This document shows positions 1 to 41,400 of a stretch of DNA of 64,000 bases, piece after piece. Position numbers and translations under genes: made by a program. Position 1 is the first letter of the stretch; each line of letters starts with the position of its first letter. The notes beneath the pieces are model-generated. The model saw only the letters and a list, made by a program, of their open reading frames with translations. It was not told where the DNA came from and ran no database searches. The DNA is taken from contig NC_084768.1 in assembly GCF_028858725.1 (NCBI RefSeq), positions 3,393,853-3,457,852 of the forward strand, written 5' to 3'. This stretch comes from Colius striatus. Lineage: Eukaryota > Chordata > Aves > Coliiformes > Coliidae.

Positions 1-1
1 G

Positions 2-85
2 CGGCCGGGCGAGGCGGAGCCGCCGTGCCCGCAGCCGCCGGGGCCCTACGCCGAGGCCTCGCTCAAGAAGAAGCGCGTTTACTGA
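2..85 (+). CDS. RAVER2: C-terminal end of an upstream gene, probably RAVER2 (partial)
   Basis: An open frame enters from the left edge and ends at TGA 83-85. Its last residues read PYAEASLKKKRVY after a Pro/Gly/Glu-rich stretch. The DNA is very GC-rich with many CpGs, like a terminal coding exon. The protein name is inferred from conserved gene order: in vertebrates RAVER2, a ribonucleoprotein/PTB-binding RNA-recognition-motif protein, lies beside JAK1 in convergent orientation, as this fragment does. Only 27 codons are visible and no domain can be seen, so the identification rests on position and strand. The basic KKKR tail could act as a nuclear-localisation-like patch, which is inference only. 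Confidence 0.6.
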   Translation, partial: RPGEAEPPCPQPPGPYAEASLKKKRVY

Positions 86-510
86 GGGCCCTCCCGCCCC
101 GCCGCCGTTCGGCGCTGCCTTAACCCCCGGCCGCCAGCCGTCCCGTCCCGTCCCGCGGGCTGTGAGCGCCGCCGGAGCCGCGGCTGCCCCGCGGTGTGCC
201 CGTGTGGCTCGGCACGTCCCGCCCGCAGCGGCCCCGCTGCAGCAATAACTCCCCGGGGCCTGGCTCTGAGAAGGTAACACGGGGAGCCTCGGTAGTGAAC
301 TCTTTGGTCCTTATTTTTGTAACTCAGAAGGTGAGCTTTGGGGTTTTCTTTCAGTCTCTGTTTTCTTTCTCCAGGATTAAGAGTTCTGCATTTTACAGCC
401 TTTATATTTTTAATACCTGCTCTTAATCCTGGAGTGGAGATGATGCTATACCAAATGTATTACCAGAGCCTCTGTGGTGTTCTCAATAAATGGTTGTTAA
501 AAGGCAGATG
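86..510 (+). other. RAVER2: 3'UTR of the upstream (RAVER2-like) gene
   Basis: The sequence after the TGA starts GC-rich and becomes AT-richer after about 300, as in a 3'UTR. The first AATAAA on this strand is at 485-490, so cleavage near 505-515 is the simplest reading. A longer 3'UTR cannot be excluded. The longer plus-strand ORF starting at 338 has no recognisable content and is treated as chance. Confidence 0.5.
485..490 (+). terminator. Poly(A) signal of the upstream gene
   Basis: A canonical AATAAA lies 400 bases after the stop codon and is followed at once by a short GU-rich stretch (tggttgtt). It is the first hexamer downstream on this strand. Confidence 0.5.
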
Positions 511-1585
511 CTGCCTCCCTCTGCTGACTTGCATCCGTCATACCAGGACAATGAAGGAGCTTTTCTCTGCCTTTGGGCCAAGAAGCCACAGCTTGTCCTT
601 GCAGGGTCATTTGTGGCGTGTGGATGCTCATGGCAGAGGCTCCTGCTGCTGCTGTTGGCAACCCAGAGTGGGAGAAGCCCCCAGCCTGGGGGGCTGCAGC
701 TGCCTTCCTCTGGGTGAGGCAGAGCAGAAGCAACACCATCCTGCTCCTTGGGTGATGGCTTTAAGCCTTCCTGCTCTTCACTGTGGGTTTGGTGGTTGGG
801 CTTTTTTTCCCCCTCCCCAAGCATCTTTACTGGGAGATTTGCTGCATTCCAAAGCCTCCTGGAGCACAGCAACCTCGCTCTGGCTGCAGCCCTCCCTTCC
901 CCAGCACCTGCGGCATGAGGGATTCACACTAGGAAAGGGATCGCCTGGTGGCTGTTGCAGCCTGGGCCCTCAGCAGTGGTGCCACCCCACAGATGCTGGT
1001 TCCCAGCTCCACTCAGTTTCCCCTTTTAGAGACTGGAGCTTATTCCTGAAGCAGCTCTCACCTGAGTCTTTTCTGCTGTGAATCCTTGTAGCTGAAGACT
1101 TGGGTGTTGTGACTTGAGCAGTGGAAGTGACAGGTACCTGCTGAGACATCCCCTGTGGCCTTTGCAGTCGTTTGGACCGAATGTGCTGAGCGTGAGGCCA
1201 GAGCCCAGACCCCAAATACCTCACCCCTTCATGCAGAAGCCATTTATTCAATACTGATGGGAGTATTTTTCTGCCTTGCAGCCCCAAGCAGCTTTCTTGG
1301 CGTTCTCCACCTCTGTACTGATCTATTCACCTGGAATATTTTATCCAAGCCATTTCTATTTGCCATTTACTTCCCTTGTTGGGCTTTCCCATGGAGAATG
1401 AATTGCTGCTCTGCATTTAGAGCCTGTTTCTGTGGGGGGAAACAGCTCTGGCCTGCCTCTACAGCAATCACTTCATCCAGGGCAGGGCTGTTGTGAAGCC
1501 AGCATGCTCTGCCCACCCTTCAGCAGCACTCAGCTTCAGAGCTTCCTCTGGTTCCTTTATGGTTAAAAAAAGAGAAACACACAGG
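511..1585. other. Intergenic gap between two convergent genes
   Basis: About 1.1 kb lies between the plus-strand poly(A) signal at 485 and the minus-strand JAK1 poly(A) signal at 1603. ORFs on both strands overlap one another, and none has a recognisable domain or a splice context. I see no RNA gene or clear repeat here. Part of it may belong to a longer 3'UTR of either gene. Confidence 0.5.
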
Positions 1586-1602
1586 TGGAGAAAACCCAAA
1601 TC

Positions 1603-1608
1603 TTTATT
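1603..1608 (-). terminator. JAK1: Distal JAK1 poly(A) signal
   Basis: The minus strand reads AATAAA, followed about 20-30 nt later by a U/GU-rich element (cctgtgtgtttctc, then a run of T). This is a textbook cleavage and polyadenylation context. Confidence 0.7.
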
Positions 1609-2056
1609 AATTTGTTTGTATAAAGAGTAACAAAGTGCTTACAGGCTGAAATCAGGGGCAGAGGTGCCAGAGAGAAAATAACAGGTAATACTGTAAAAAT
1701 AAACCTGACCTCGTTGCAGCTCATAATTACAATTATATATAGAGAGAGATGTGGTTAAAGACCTCTTCCTGTTGGTGCCAGAACCCAGAACCTCCTCAAA
1801 GCATTTACAAGATGCAGGTGTGGTGGGAAACGGGCTGTGGGGAGCTGGAGGTGAAGCTGCTGGGGGACCCCAGGGGGCTGGGTTGGGGCACAGAAGTGTC
1901 GGTGGTCCCAGCCCAACTCTGAGTCCAAGGCAGAGGAAACAAAGGGCAAGGCTGCTGGAGAAGAGCTTTGCAGAGCTGCTGGAGGCCCCGAGGAACAGCC
2001 AAAGGTGAGTGGGATGTGCAGCCCCCCTGCTCCAGGGTTCCCCTCCTCCCCTGTCC

Positions 2057-2154
2057 CGGGGCCTCACTCCTCCCCTTTAGACAATTACTCGTTAGGGGTC
2101 TCCCAGGGCCAGGGCCTGGGGCCTCACTGCTTCCTTTAAGTAATTAGCCAGGGC
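2057..2154. repeat. Imperfect 60-bp-period duplication in the JAK1 3'UTR
   Basis: Two similar segments, at 2057-2097 and 2117-2154, both begin gggcctcact and continue through a ccttta(a/g) core and an AATTA-containing block. They are spaced exactly 60 bases apart. Confidence 0.5.
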
Positions 2155-2266
2155 AATGCCTCCTTGCTTGGTACAGGAATTCCTTTTCTAGCCCCAAAGC
2201 CTGTCATTACTTTCCCAGACCCTCTCAGGGGGCTGTGGCTCTACAGGCTGAAGGGCACTGGGGGGC

Positions 2267-2430
2267 AATCACACAACCCCAGACTGCCCTGGGTTGGAAG
2301 AGGCCTTGGACACGACTCATTCCACCCCCTGCCATGGGCAGGGGCAGCTTCTAGCAGCCCAGGCTGCTCCAAGCCCCATCCAAGCTGTCCTTGGGCACTG
2401 CCTTGGGCAGCCACAGAAGCTCCATCAGTG
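2267..2430 (-). mobile_element. Old CR1 LINE 3' fragment in the JAK1 3'UTR
   Basis: The plus strand shows the reverse complement of a diverged CR1 3' region. It begins with an aatcacacaaccccaga block, then gggttggaagaggcc, then ccccctgccatgggcag, and ends with a gggcagccacagaagct block. CR1 sense is therefore the JAK1 sense strand. The divergence suggests an old copy. Confidence 0.7.
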
Positions 2431-2536
2431 TGGAATGTGGGATGGGAGGGCTGAGGGAGAAGCACACTGATGCATGCAGAAGGTGAGTTTCTCAGTGTAG
2501 CCATCCCCACGGCCCCACACCTTCTGGTCAGGTGGG

Positions 2537-2542
2537 TTTATT
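2537..2542 (-). terminator. JAK1: Possible proximal JAK1 poly(A) signal
   Basis: The minus strand reads AATAAA and then, about 20 nt later, ggtgtgggg. Use of this site would give a 3'UTR of about 0.65 kb that leaves out the CR1 fragment and the duplicated segment. Confidence 0.4.
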
Positions 2543-3179
2543 GACCAAACCATTCCTTTCCATGTAAGCCAGAGCTCTGCAATGCAGCCAGCTGAGGACA
2601 AGGAGCTGATGGTTGTGTCTTCTCTGGCATAAAAGTCCAGAGCTGCTGCTGTTTTGTTACTAACAGTTAAGTGCATGTGAAGGATATTTGTCAGCCAAGG
2701 GGTTTTTTTTTAGGTTTGGGGTTTTTTTAACCTCCTCAAAACCCCATAAAGAAGCAAAAATTCCTGGATGGAGCCGTCTTCTATCCCCTAGCTCAGGCAG
2801 TGAAGGAGGAGCTGTGCAGAGCCCAGTGCCACAGCTCGCAGGGGGGCTGGGCTGTGGCCCCTGGGCTCGGGGCTGGGGGCAGCTCAGGCCACGAGCAGCC
2901 AGAGCTGAGGCTGCCTGGCAAGAAGAGCAGCACAGGAGCTGAAGCTCTGGGTTCTGCCATACCTTTTAAACCTTTTAATTCATCTCATCCAACTGCTGAC
3001 TAAAACTCAGAAGGGAAACTGTTGGAAACAATAAACCCCATAAAGAATCCTTTGCACACATGAGCACAGTCAGAGTACAAATCACAGGAGGTAAGAAAAA
3101 CCCACCCAAACAGGTCCTGGGCATCTCTATTTGGACACACATTTAAAGTACTGACAGTATAAAAAAACCCAATTCCAAG

Positions 3180-32657
<29,478 letters not shown>

Positions 32658-32663
<6 letters not shown>

Positions 32664-32737
32664 TTATGTGACTGTCTGATCCTCTGTGCAGCTGAAATGG
32701 ATTATCTTCAGGCTCTGCAGCAGCAACTTGACTCTGG
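32658..32737 (-). other. JAK1: JAK1 exon 2: end of 5'UTR and start codon
   Basis: This 80-nt exon follows a strong acceptor (cttttttttttccctcag-like, ending at 32738). It carries 74 nt of 5'UTR with no upstream ATG, then ATGCAG at 32663-32658 directly before the donor gtgtgt. Only Met1-Gln2 are coded here. MQ joined to YLNVKED of exon 3 matches the known JAK1 N-terminus. An in-frame TAA touches the ATG, which fixes the start. Confidence 0.9.
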
Positions 32738-35700
32738 CTGAGGGAAAAAAAAAGTAACACTGTCAGAAGCAGCTTAGTACAGGTTTGAGGCACAAAATAC
32801 AGAGTCAGGCTGATAAAATGCCACTTGAAATCCAAGGGAATCTTTCCACTAGCATAATTGACATCCAGATCTAGTCTGAACCAAAGACAGTCATAGAGAG
32901 CATCTAGGAGTCTCTGTGAGTCTACTGATTTCTTTTGACTCTTTGGGGGCAATGACTGAGAAGCAAACAACAAACAGGGGTAAAGCTTTGGTTATTCATC
33001 AGGCTTTTTCATTTTCTCAGAGCATCAAGCATCAGTTTGGTATCCTAAGCATTGCAACCTTTGCTGTGACACCAAAGGAGAACTCTTCTCTTTGCTTTAC
33101 CTCCTTCTTCCTGTCTTTTGCCATTCATTCTCCATATTTTAACTACATATTGCCAATTCCACTTTCTTCCTAGTCTCTGTTGTTTCTTCCCCTTCCAGAT
33201 TATCAGGGTTTTTTTCTTCACCTTTTTCTCTTTTGCTCTATGAAAGACTCAGAGTCTTGGGTGGGCAGCAGATAATAAGGTAGCTACTCAAAGCACCATT
33301 CACAAGGAGCACAGCCCATGACTTCAAGCAGCCTTCCAACAGCAGAGGCACCTTCCAAGAGCCTACTTTCTCTTTCTAAGCCTTACCTAACACCACAAAT
33401 CATCTCAGTGTTCTGGCACTGGTTTGCAAAACTACTCCCACCCAAAGTTAGAGGTCATCCTTACCACCTGAAGCAAACAAGGGATATATCAATACTATCT
33501 TCTTTTAATGGCAAGAGTGACCATACCTTTAGTTAAAGGATTGCCTGATAGCAGGGCTGTAAAGTCAATGAGACACTACAGAAATACTTAAGAAGCAGGT
33601 GGGGAAAGAGTGGGCATGGTAAGACCTCTCCCTACTCCCACTCCTGATGGTAGGGAGTAGAGCATCAGTGAAAGAGCTGGCATGCTTCAAAGGCACAGAT
33701 GTTTCTTTCCAAAGGTGGCCAGGCTGCTCCTCTCCCGCTGGCAGGGGAATAAAGGCAGAAAGGAAAAGGAGTCTGGGCCCCTCCAAGAAAAGATATGGGA
33801 CTCTGTTCTGCATCTCCAGAGGGACCCATGCCCTGGCACTGGTCCTGAGTCACTGCCCATCAGCCATGGCTCCATGCTCTCAAGGGGAAATCATCCCACT
33901 TGTTTTCCTGGGGTAGTCACTAATTAAGTGTGACAGTAAACTCAATGTGACTAAACTAAACATGACAGTACTGCTGGCTTGCTAGAAGGCACCCATCACT
34001 CATCTGAGACTGAAAGATCCCTCCATTTGTATTCTCCTTCCTTTTTGCCTTCTCTTCTCCCCTATCTCTGCCAAAAATGTACTTGAACTGAGAGTATTGC
34101 TTTTGCTGCAGCAGCATTAGGCCTTAACCTGATGCAGCAGACTTCAATGAATATCGCTTTGTAAGCCTTAGGCTTAGTCTGGAGAAAAGCCTGACAATGC
34201 CACACCAGCTTCCCTTGTGCTTGGAAAGTGCCCAGCTAACATGACGCTATCATAGGAAAAAGAGACAGCACTAGCACACATTTACAAGTAAATTGCATGT
34301 TCCTTCCATCTGTGCCACTTTAATGCTGAATTTGAGCTTCCAGACACATTCTCTTGGCAATAACATGGGGAAGAAGTAACTGAGACGTGTGGACAAGCCA
34401 GCAATTATTTCTGCACAGCATCATCACATTTAAATTTAAAAGGTCCAAGATATTAGCTTTAATACAACTGAAAACACTCTCCTTTAACCAACACCTCTTG
34501 TAACAGAAATTCACTGTATTTTAATGCCTGTGTGGGCATAGCATTAAAAAGACTGTCCAGACAGCTTAAAATGTGACCTGAAACACCCAAAGTCATCTTT
34601 GAAGACGGCAAACTCCTGCTCTGTCTTGGCAGTAGCATCTTGCCCCCGTGTCCTGCACAGTAACCATGGTAGCTACAGGTGACAGCCAGGACAGGGTCAG
34701 GGCAGCTCCTCACTCCTCCTGACCCAGCTGTGGGCACATCCAGGCAGCCCTATGACTGTGCCCCGTGCAAGGTTCACCCCAGATGTGTGTGCCTGCCTCA
34801 GAGCTCCCCAGGGCCAGTACATTTGGTCTCCTGCACTCTGAGGCATCACATTACACAGCCTCCATGCTCCTGAAAGGGATTTTTATTCTTTGCCACTTAA
34901 AAAGGCTTCAAAGCCTCAGCAGACCATTGGTTTTTGTGTACCTTCTGCAGGTCATCTCATTCCCTCGTGAGTGCTTCCCTGATGAGCTACAGACAGCAGC
35001 TATATCCGTTCTCAGACTGCATTTTGCTTGGCTTATGTCACAGTCCACTGGCCTCTTTCTGCACAGCAAGCTTTGCTTCCCCCTGCTCGTGCTTGCAGCG
35101 CTTCCTAACACTTAACCCATCCTCTTCAAGGAGCATTGCTCCTGGGGACACGATGCAGGACTCTGCTGGGAGCCTGACTGACAAGACAGCATTTGCTTTT
35201 TTCAAAGCACATTTTCTCCTCACCCTCCCCATTTCTGTTTCTCATGGTGGAAACAGCCTTTTGTGATGGGCTACAAAATATCGAGGGGAAGGCAGGTTCT
35301 TCTCAAGACACTCGTTAACTCCACATCATTACAGGCTTCTGAGCACTGCTCAAAGCAAAGGGTTGCTCTGGTCGTTTAAAATCCTGACTAACATATACAC
35401 ACATACCTGCCACCTTCTTACAAACCTGTATTTCAGTTGCAGAGTAGCTCAGCCAGCTGGCAGGCTGAGCAAATCCCCAGCTCGGTGCACCACCAGCAGA
35501 GGGGGACAACGATTCATTCCTCACGCAGCGTTAGAATCGACGAGCATTTTGGGTGCACACAGCCACAAAAGCGAAACCATCTGCCCACAATTGCCAAAAC
35601 TCACACCTTATTGCTTTGCATAAGGTGAAAGAATGAGATCTGGGCCCGAGGAAAGATTTTTAGGGGTTTTTTCCATATGCAGATGAAGCTGTCACAAATT

Positions 35701-36173
35701 CTGGTACCAGAAAGTCAAGAAGGTAAAAATTAGAGGGAAGGAATTGTAGAAGGCAGGTTGTTCAAACTCAGGTTTGTTTCTGGTTCAGCTATTAAACTAT
35801 TTAGAATAAAAACTTGGGAGAGGAAAGTACTGGGTAAGAATTCAAGCTCCTGCTCCTACAACTTGCCATGGCCAAGATCCCCTTCATAAAAGTGCTTCAT
35901 GTCCAATAGCCCCGGCACTTCTAAGGTAAAAAGACCAATGTACAACACCGTTTGTTAAACAACCCCTTTGAACCTCTCTGTTCCCCAAAATCAAGGGAGA
36001 AAAAGGCAGAGGCATAAATTAAATACTCCAGAAACTATTTGCAAAGCTTTCTTGAATCAGAAAGAAGTAAAATCTGCTGCTGTGGGAGGAGGAGCCCAGG
36101 AAAGCCCGCCTGGCTCCAAAGCCTCTTGTGATGCTGGCACACCTGCACCCAGCCCAGCCCAGAGACTCCTCTG

Positions 36174-36191
36174 AAACACACACACACACAA
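36174..36191. repeat. Short (CA)n run
   Basis: About eight CA dinucleotides followed by aaacccc. A minor simple repeat. Confidence 0.8.
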
Positions 36192-38330
36192 AACCCCCTT
36201 TGAGTAAGGGAACAGGGGATAAAACTGTCAGCTAGGAGATATTTCACGGTCAGACACCAACAGATGCTGGCTCTGAGCTCCAATGGGCACGTTTAAGAAA
36301 ACTTCACCTAAGCTCAGACAAGGCTACAGATGTCACATAGCTTACTTAGGCTCCCCGGCCAACCACACAAGGGATAGGTGCATTTTTTTTACCCAAAGGC
36401 AGTTTGCTTGCTCTCAGTGAGACACACTTAAATTTCTCCCAGCAGAACTGCCCTAATTCCCAAAAGAGAGGCCCTGCACCACAGAGGAGATGCAGGCTGA
36501 GCTGTCATCCCGTCAGGAGAAATGCCCTCTGCCTGAAAGCTGCTGCCTGTCCTTGCTGGACACCATTTTCCATTCACAGAACATGCTAATGGGCAAAGGG
36601 GAAACATGAAACCCACATAGGTTTTGAGAAGAAAACCCCTGAGCACATCCAAACACAACCCAAGGGAAACCTGTGCACCGAGACCTGTTTGGATTTAAAA
36701 CCCAAGTTTGGCGTCCTGCTGCTTTTGGGGAGTTCTGACAGGATAAAAAGCCTGACCCCCTACGCCAGCCCTGCTACACCATCACCCTTGTGCTATCCAC
36801 ACTTTCGCCATAAACAAAGACCATGGAAGCAAAATGCAAAGATGGAAGGTCTGTTTCAGGGCCAAAAGTCCCTAAAATGCGAGGAGACAAAAATCCCAGA
36901 TAAAACCTGACCAAAACAGAACTCAGTTTGAAGTACCATGTGCAAACTCTTCCTCTTTTTTCCCTCTCGGTAACTGGTTTCTGGTTTCATGACAGGGACA
37001 GAGGCAGGGGATGTTTACAATTGCTTATGCTAAGAAAGTTGCAATAGGCTTCTCCTTAAGCAAGCAGGGCATGGCATTTTTGTAGCAGTCATAGTTTGTC
37101 AGGCCAAAAGTTCTCTATCGTTCCTTCAACACTGTAGTAAAGCAACTGGTCACAAGCCATACAGCACAAGACACACATCTAACCTAGCACCACCTATCAG
37201 AGACTCATTAACAGCCTACTTTTTAACAAGAGAGTATGTCAGTATCCATATGCCAGCCAACATGAAGCAGCACAGTAAATCCCCAAATGACTGAAGAAGC
37301 CATAGCAGCGCTGCCCGACCACCCTCCTGCAGTAGCCCTGAGAAGACATCACCACCACCATGGCAGACAAACGTTGCACCAGTTAATTAACTAAACCCAC
37401 AGGAGAGGAAAAGTTAAAAGCTTTTCACTGAAGTAGAATATGACCACACACAGAGCTCCTTCAGGTCTAAAACTCTCATCCAAGTGAGTCTGAGGACAGC
37501 AAAAGGTTTGGTGCTTCCCTCCCAGCTGCCTACGGTGCCCACGTCTTCTCACACACACTTCACTACCTCAGCTCTCAATACTCCCATTTGCTAATAACAA
37601 TTAACTACAATTCAAACTCCTCTCCGTGCTTTCCAGTCACACTGAAGAGAAAAAGCTTTTAAAGTATTATTTGTGGACATTGAGGAACTCAAATGCCACA
37701 GGACAGATCGAGGTTGCCATTTCAATTGGGTTGGGGTCCTTTCTGTGCTTATTGCAGTATCTCACTACCTTTATGTATGTCATCACATGCTGATTTTTTC
37801 CCCACAGGACTCTTTCACTGAATGTGTAACTCAGTATGTATTTAAGTCATTTTATTTAGAGTGATCTGACCACATGCTGTTTACCTCTGCCCCAAAGCCA
37901 GGCTTAGCAACTCCCCTTGGGTTTCTCTACAGCATTCATTCAGCGACACAACTGATCTATGTTGTACAACTGAGAGCACACACAATGGAAACCTTTAGCA
38001 AAAACAGCTAATGCACAGCAAAGTTCTTCAGAACTGAAAAGAGGGTGCATATGATTACGCCAGCCTTCGATATTCACACACATTAACAGAAGTTATGGGT
38101 TTCCATTCTTAGCAGTTGAACTCTGTAAAGCAGAGGAGGCAGGTTCCTGTTGTGTTCACTCACCGACTGCTTCAGACCAGACCCTGACCCTTCATAAACC
38201 CACTCAGTTCACTGTCACACCATGAGAACTACCTGTGCTCGCCTCCTGCCTGCTTCTCCAACACAACTTCAGCTACTTCTCTGAATTTCGTGATGTGTCA
38301 CCTACGTGGGACGTTTGTCAGCTCGGCTGT

Positions 38331-38490
38331 GAGACCTGGGGCTGTTTAGTCTGGAGGAGACCAGGGGGTGAGGGGGGGGTAGGATCTCATTAATATCTAC
38401 AGATACCTAAATGGTGGGTGTCAGGAGGTTGGGGCAGCACTTTTTTTCCTGTTCTATCCAGAGAAAGGGCAATGGAAAGAAGCTGGAACA
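38331..38490 (+). mobile_element. Internal CR1 fragment lacking its 3' end
   Basis: CR1 sense: gagacctggggctgtttagt, ctggaggagaccagggggtg, tctcattaatatctacagat, ggtgggtgtcaggaggttgg, gaagctggaacacgaaag. It stops before the terminal 200 bases of the element, so a later deletion or rearrangement probably removed the 3' end. Confidence 0.85.
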
Positions 38491-41400
38491 CGAAAGTACA
38501 ATAACAACTTTAAATGCTGCACTTCTCAAGAAGATTACAACCTGTTACTATATCCACGTAGAGTCAATACTAGACACTTTTCAGCTAATGCAGTATTAAT
38601 TTCCTTGGAGGCAAATATATTCACACATCAAGCTCCTACCCATCATGGAAATGGATCCAATGATTACACAATTTTTATGTAATTACCATGTTGCCAATAC
38701 TCCAAAATCTATTACCTGCAAACTAGAGGAAAGTTCATTTACTTTTCTTCTTTTCCCCCAACACACCAACCATCTAAAAAAGAGCTTTATGACTAAGATG
38801 GGACTGAGGGGGGATTCCAGGCTTAAAGAGATATAAATGGACTGGTTTTATTCCTGACAGGGACACAGCACTAATTATCCTTTTCCTTCCTTTATGTCCT
38901 CCTCTGAGCCACTCACCTACATCCCCGCTTTGTCCCTGCAGCTAGCAGTTTGCACCTTTCAGATGGGATGGAAGTTTGCTGGCAAAGAGCCACGTCATCT
39001 TCCCAGCAATGAAGCACATCTTCAGGAAACACGGCCTCTTCCTGGTGGCACTGCACTGATTTAAGGGGTTTCCTGAAGTTCAGTTCAGATGTGTGGAAAA
39101 ACTTTCAGGAAAAAATCAGCTGGTGTGGCAAAGACCTCCAACTCCATGTTTTCTTGGAAGAGAAAATGTTACAGGTGTGCAAAGTTTGTTCTTTCTGGGC
39201 CTACCTAGCAAGTGATCCTTGTCAGGTCACTAGAACTGGATGTGGCAAGACTGCATACGTGCTCTTCGTGCCCCAGTTCAAAGCTAAAACTTCAGTGAAT
39301 GCTAAACAATGTGCCTCACAACTAGGGCAGACAGAGAGTGAACACGGTCACGTACATCAGCTCTGCTAACACACAGTAACTCCGGTCGTATGCCCCAGCC
39401 AGAAGTCAGCACAGCACTTCAGTCTATGAGGAGGTGCTGAAGCCCGGCTCTGTCTTCTCCAAGAGAGGAAAATACACCATAGCCATTGCACAGATCCATC
39501 AGAAAGGCAGAGGTGGAAACAAACATAGAGTGGAAGTAGAAGCACCACAACATGTGGGACATTCTCTGCTGACTCTACAGCGGCCTAACAGCATCACACA
39601 GCTCACTGTGCTGTGCACGTATGTGGCCAGGATGGTGCCGGGCTCTGCGACCTCAGGAGGATTCACTGTCCAACACTGTGACAGGACTTTCACAAAGCTT
39701 CAACACTTACCTTCCTCCTCTACAAAACAACCTAGTCATTCAAAGTCCCTTCGTTCCCTGAATATTGAGCAACTACCAGCAGTTTTCCTAAGTGAGACAA
39801 GCTACCAGGAGGGAGATGAAGCACTTTCATTGTCCCCGTCTTCCCTATGACGCTCTGTAGCTGCAGAACAACTCCCCTCTACTAGACTGGACTACAAGAG
39901 ATTACTTTGTCCTGCTCTCCTAAGCCTTAAAATCTCAGAGGTGTGATTATGCTGAAATGTTTGATGAAAAAAAAAAACCCTGATGTCTGGGGACTCTCTA
40001 AGCATCTACAGTCTCTACTCCAAGTTTTCCTCACAAGTGTTTTATAAGGCATAGTCTACCCCATCTCCACCTTACTCACTGAACTGATTGCTCAGTAGTC
40101 TGTGGATGTGGAAAAGAGATGAACTCCAAGTCCTAGGCATGCCATCCTGGCACCAACCACACTGTTCTACACCCAGCACTGCTCTGCTGGGTCATTAGTT
40201 AGACTGAGAGTGTAGCTAGGAGGGGGCTGTTTGTACCCCTCGTCACAAAACCACTACATCACCCTTAGCATACCAAGATGATACATCCCATCAGCTGCAA
40301 CGACCATCTCCAGAATCCACTGGTATTCCTCAACAAGGGAATCTTACATTTTACTTGCTTTTAAGGAAAAAGCAAGCTTAGATTTATCATGAGAGCATCC
40401 AGATTTTAGATCACGTCTTAGATCTTTAGCAAGAAACACACCAAAACAAGCAAACAGCTTCTGTCTAGAAAAGTCAGGACTAGTGAGATCGGACAAGAAA
40501 CATTATGAGCTTGAATCTTTTACAGATGGGTAGGGGAGAAATTAAATGACTTGCCCACTTACCCAGGAAATCAGCAGCAGCATTGGTAGCTAGCCTGGGT
40601 CTCCCACGTCCCACTCTGTAGCCTCTAACATGAGAGGCAGAATTAGAAGCAACAGTTCCTCCAAATACCAACAGCCTGTGTAGGTGGACTTCACACACGC
40701 TACAGCTTTCTAGTTCCAGAGTGTGTAAAATGTGCAAAGGGGCTGAGACTTCTTGGTGACCACAGAGCTACTGCAAAGCTCCTGTCCTCTGAGAATCACC
40801 ATCTGTTCACAGCCCGCTCTAGCAAAGGTCCCAGCACAGTAACCACACACGGTCATTTCTCTTGTGTTCAGCCCTGTAGCCACTTCCTTGAGAGCAGCTA
40901 CAGATGTTCTTGACCTTTTTCGTTTTCAAATCGTACCACAAAATGGAGACTCTCGTCCCAGTTCTCTCCACCCCCTGCTTCCTCCTCCCCAGAGCTGGGC
41001 AGCACTAACTGCACAGGCTGCACATTGTGATGGTGGCAGCAAAGAGGGACTGCAAGCAAGTCCCACACCATCCCCCACTATCAGCCACCACATGCACGGA
41101 GGTCGCCTGGCCTCAGAGAGGCAAGGAGGTTTTGCTACAGCAAAATTCCTTCATTCCAGAGGAGGAAATTGCCCAGCATCGTCCTGCAAAGGGGCTGAGA
41201 TGCCCAGAAGGTGTGCTGGCACCTAGCACCTTCCGAGAAGCAGGAATCACGGATGGCGAAGAACAACCTCAACTTGACCACAGCAGCCCTCAGAAGAATA
41301 AGCTGAAATATTGGCATCTCTTTGCATTCTATTTGGTTTAGAAGCATCACTAACTTGTTGCCATTAGCACTTAAATCACTTATAAAGGGCTTGAAGACTT

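Larger units (their letters stand above)
1586..3179 (-). other. JAK1: JAK1 3'UTR (distal form)
   Basis: The untranslated region runs from after the JAK1 stop (3180-3182) to the distal AATAAA at 1603-1608, about 1.6 kb. It contains an old CR1 fragment in the JAK1 sense orientation (2267-2430). It also has a 60-base-period imperfect duplication (2057-2097 and 2117-2154) and a possible proximal poly(A) signal at 2537-2542. The end point is inferred from the hexamer and the GU-rich sequence after it. Confidence 0.7.

Noticed and set aside
338..1081. 247-codon plus-strand ORF after the RAVER2-like stop
   Set aside because: It starts inside the 3'UTR and runs past the poly(A) signal. It has no recognisable domain and overlaps equally long ORFs on the other strand.
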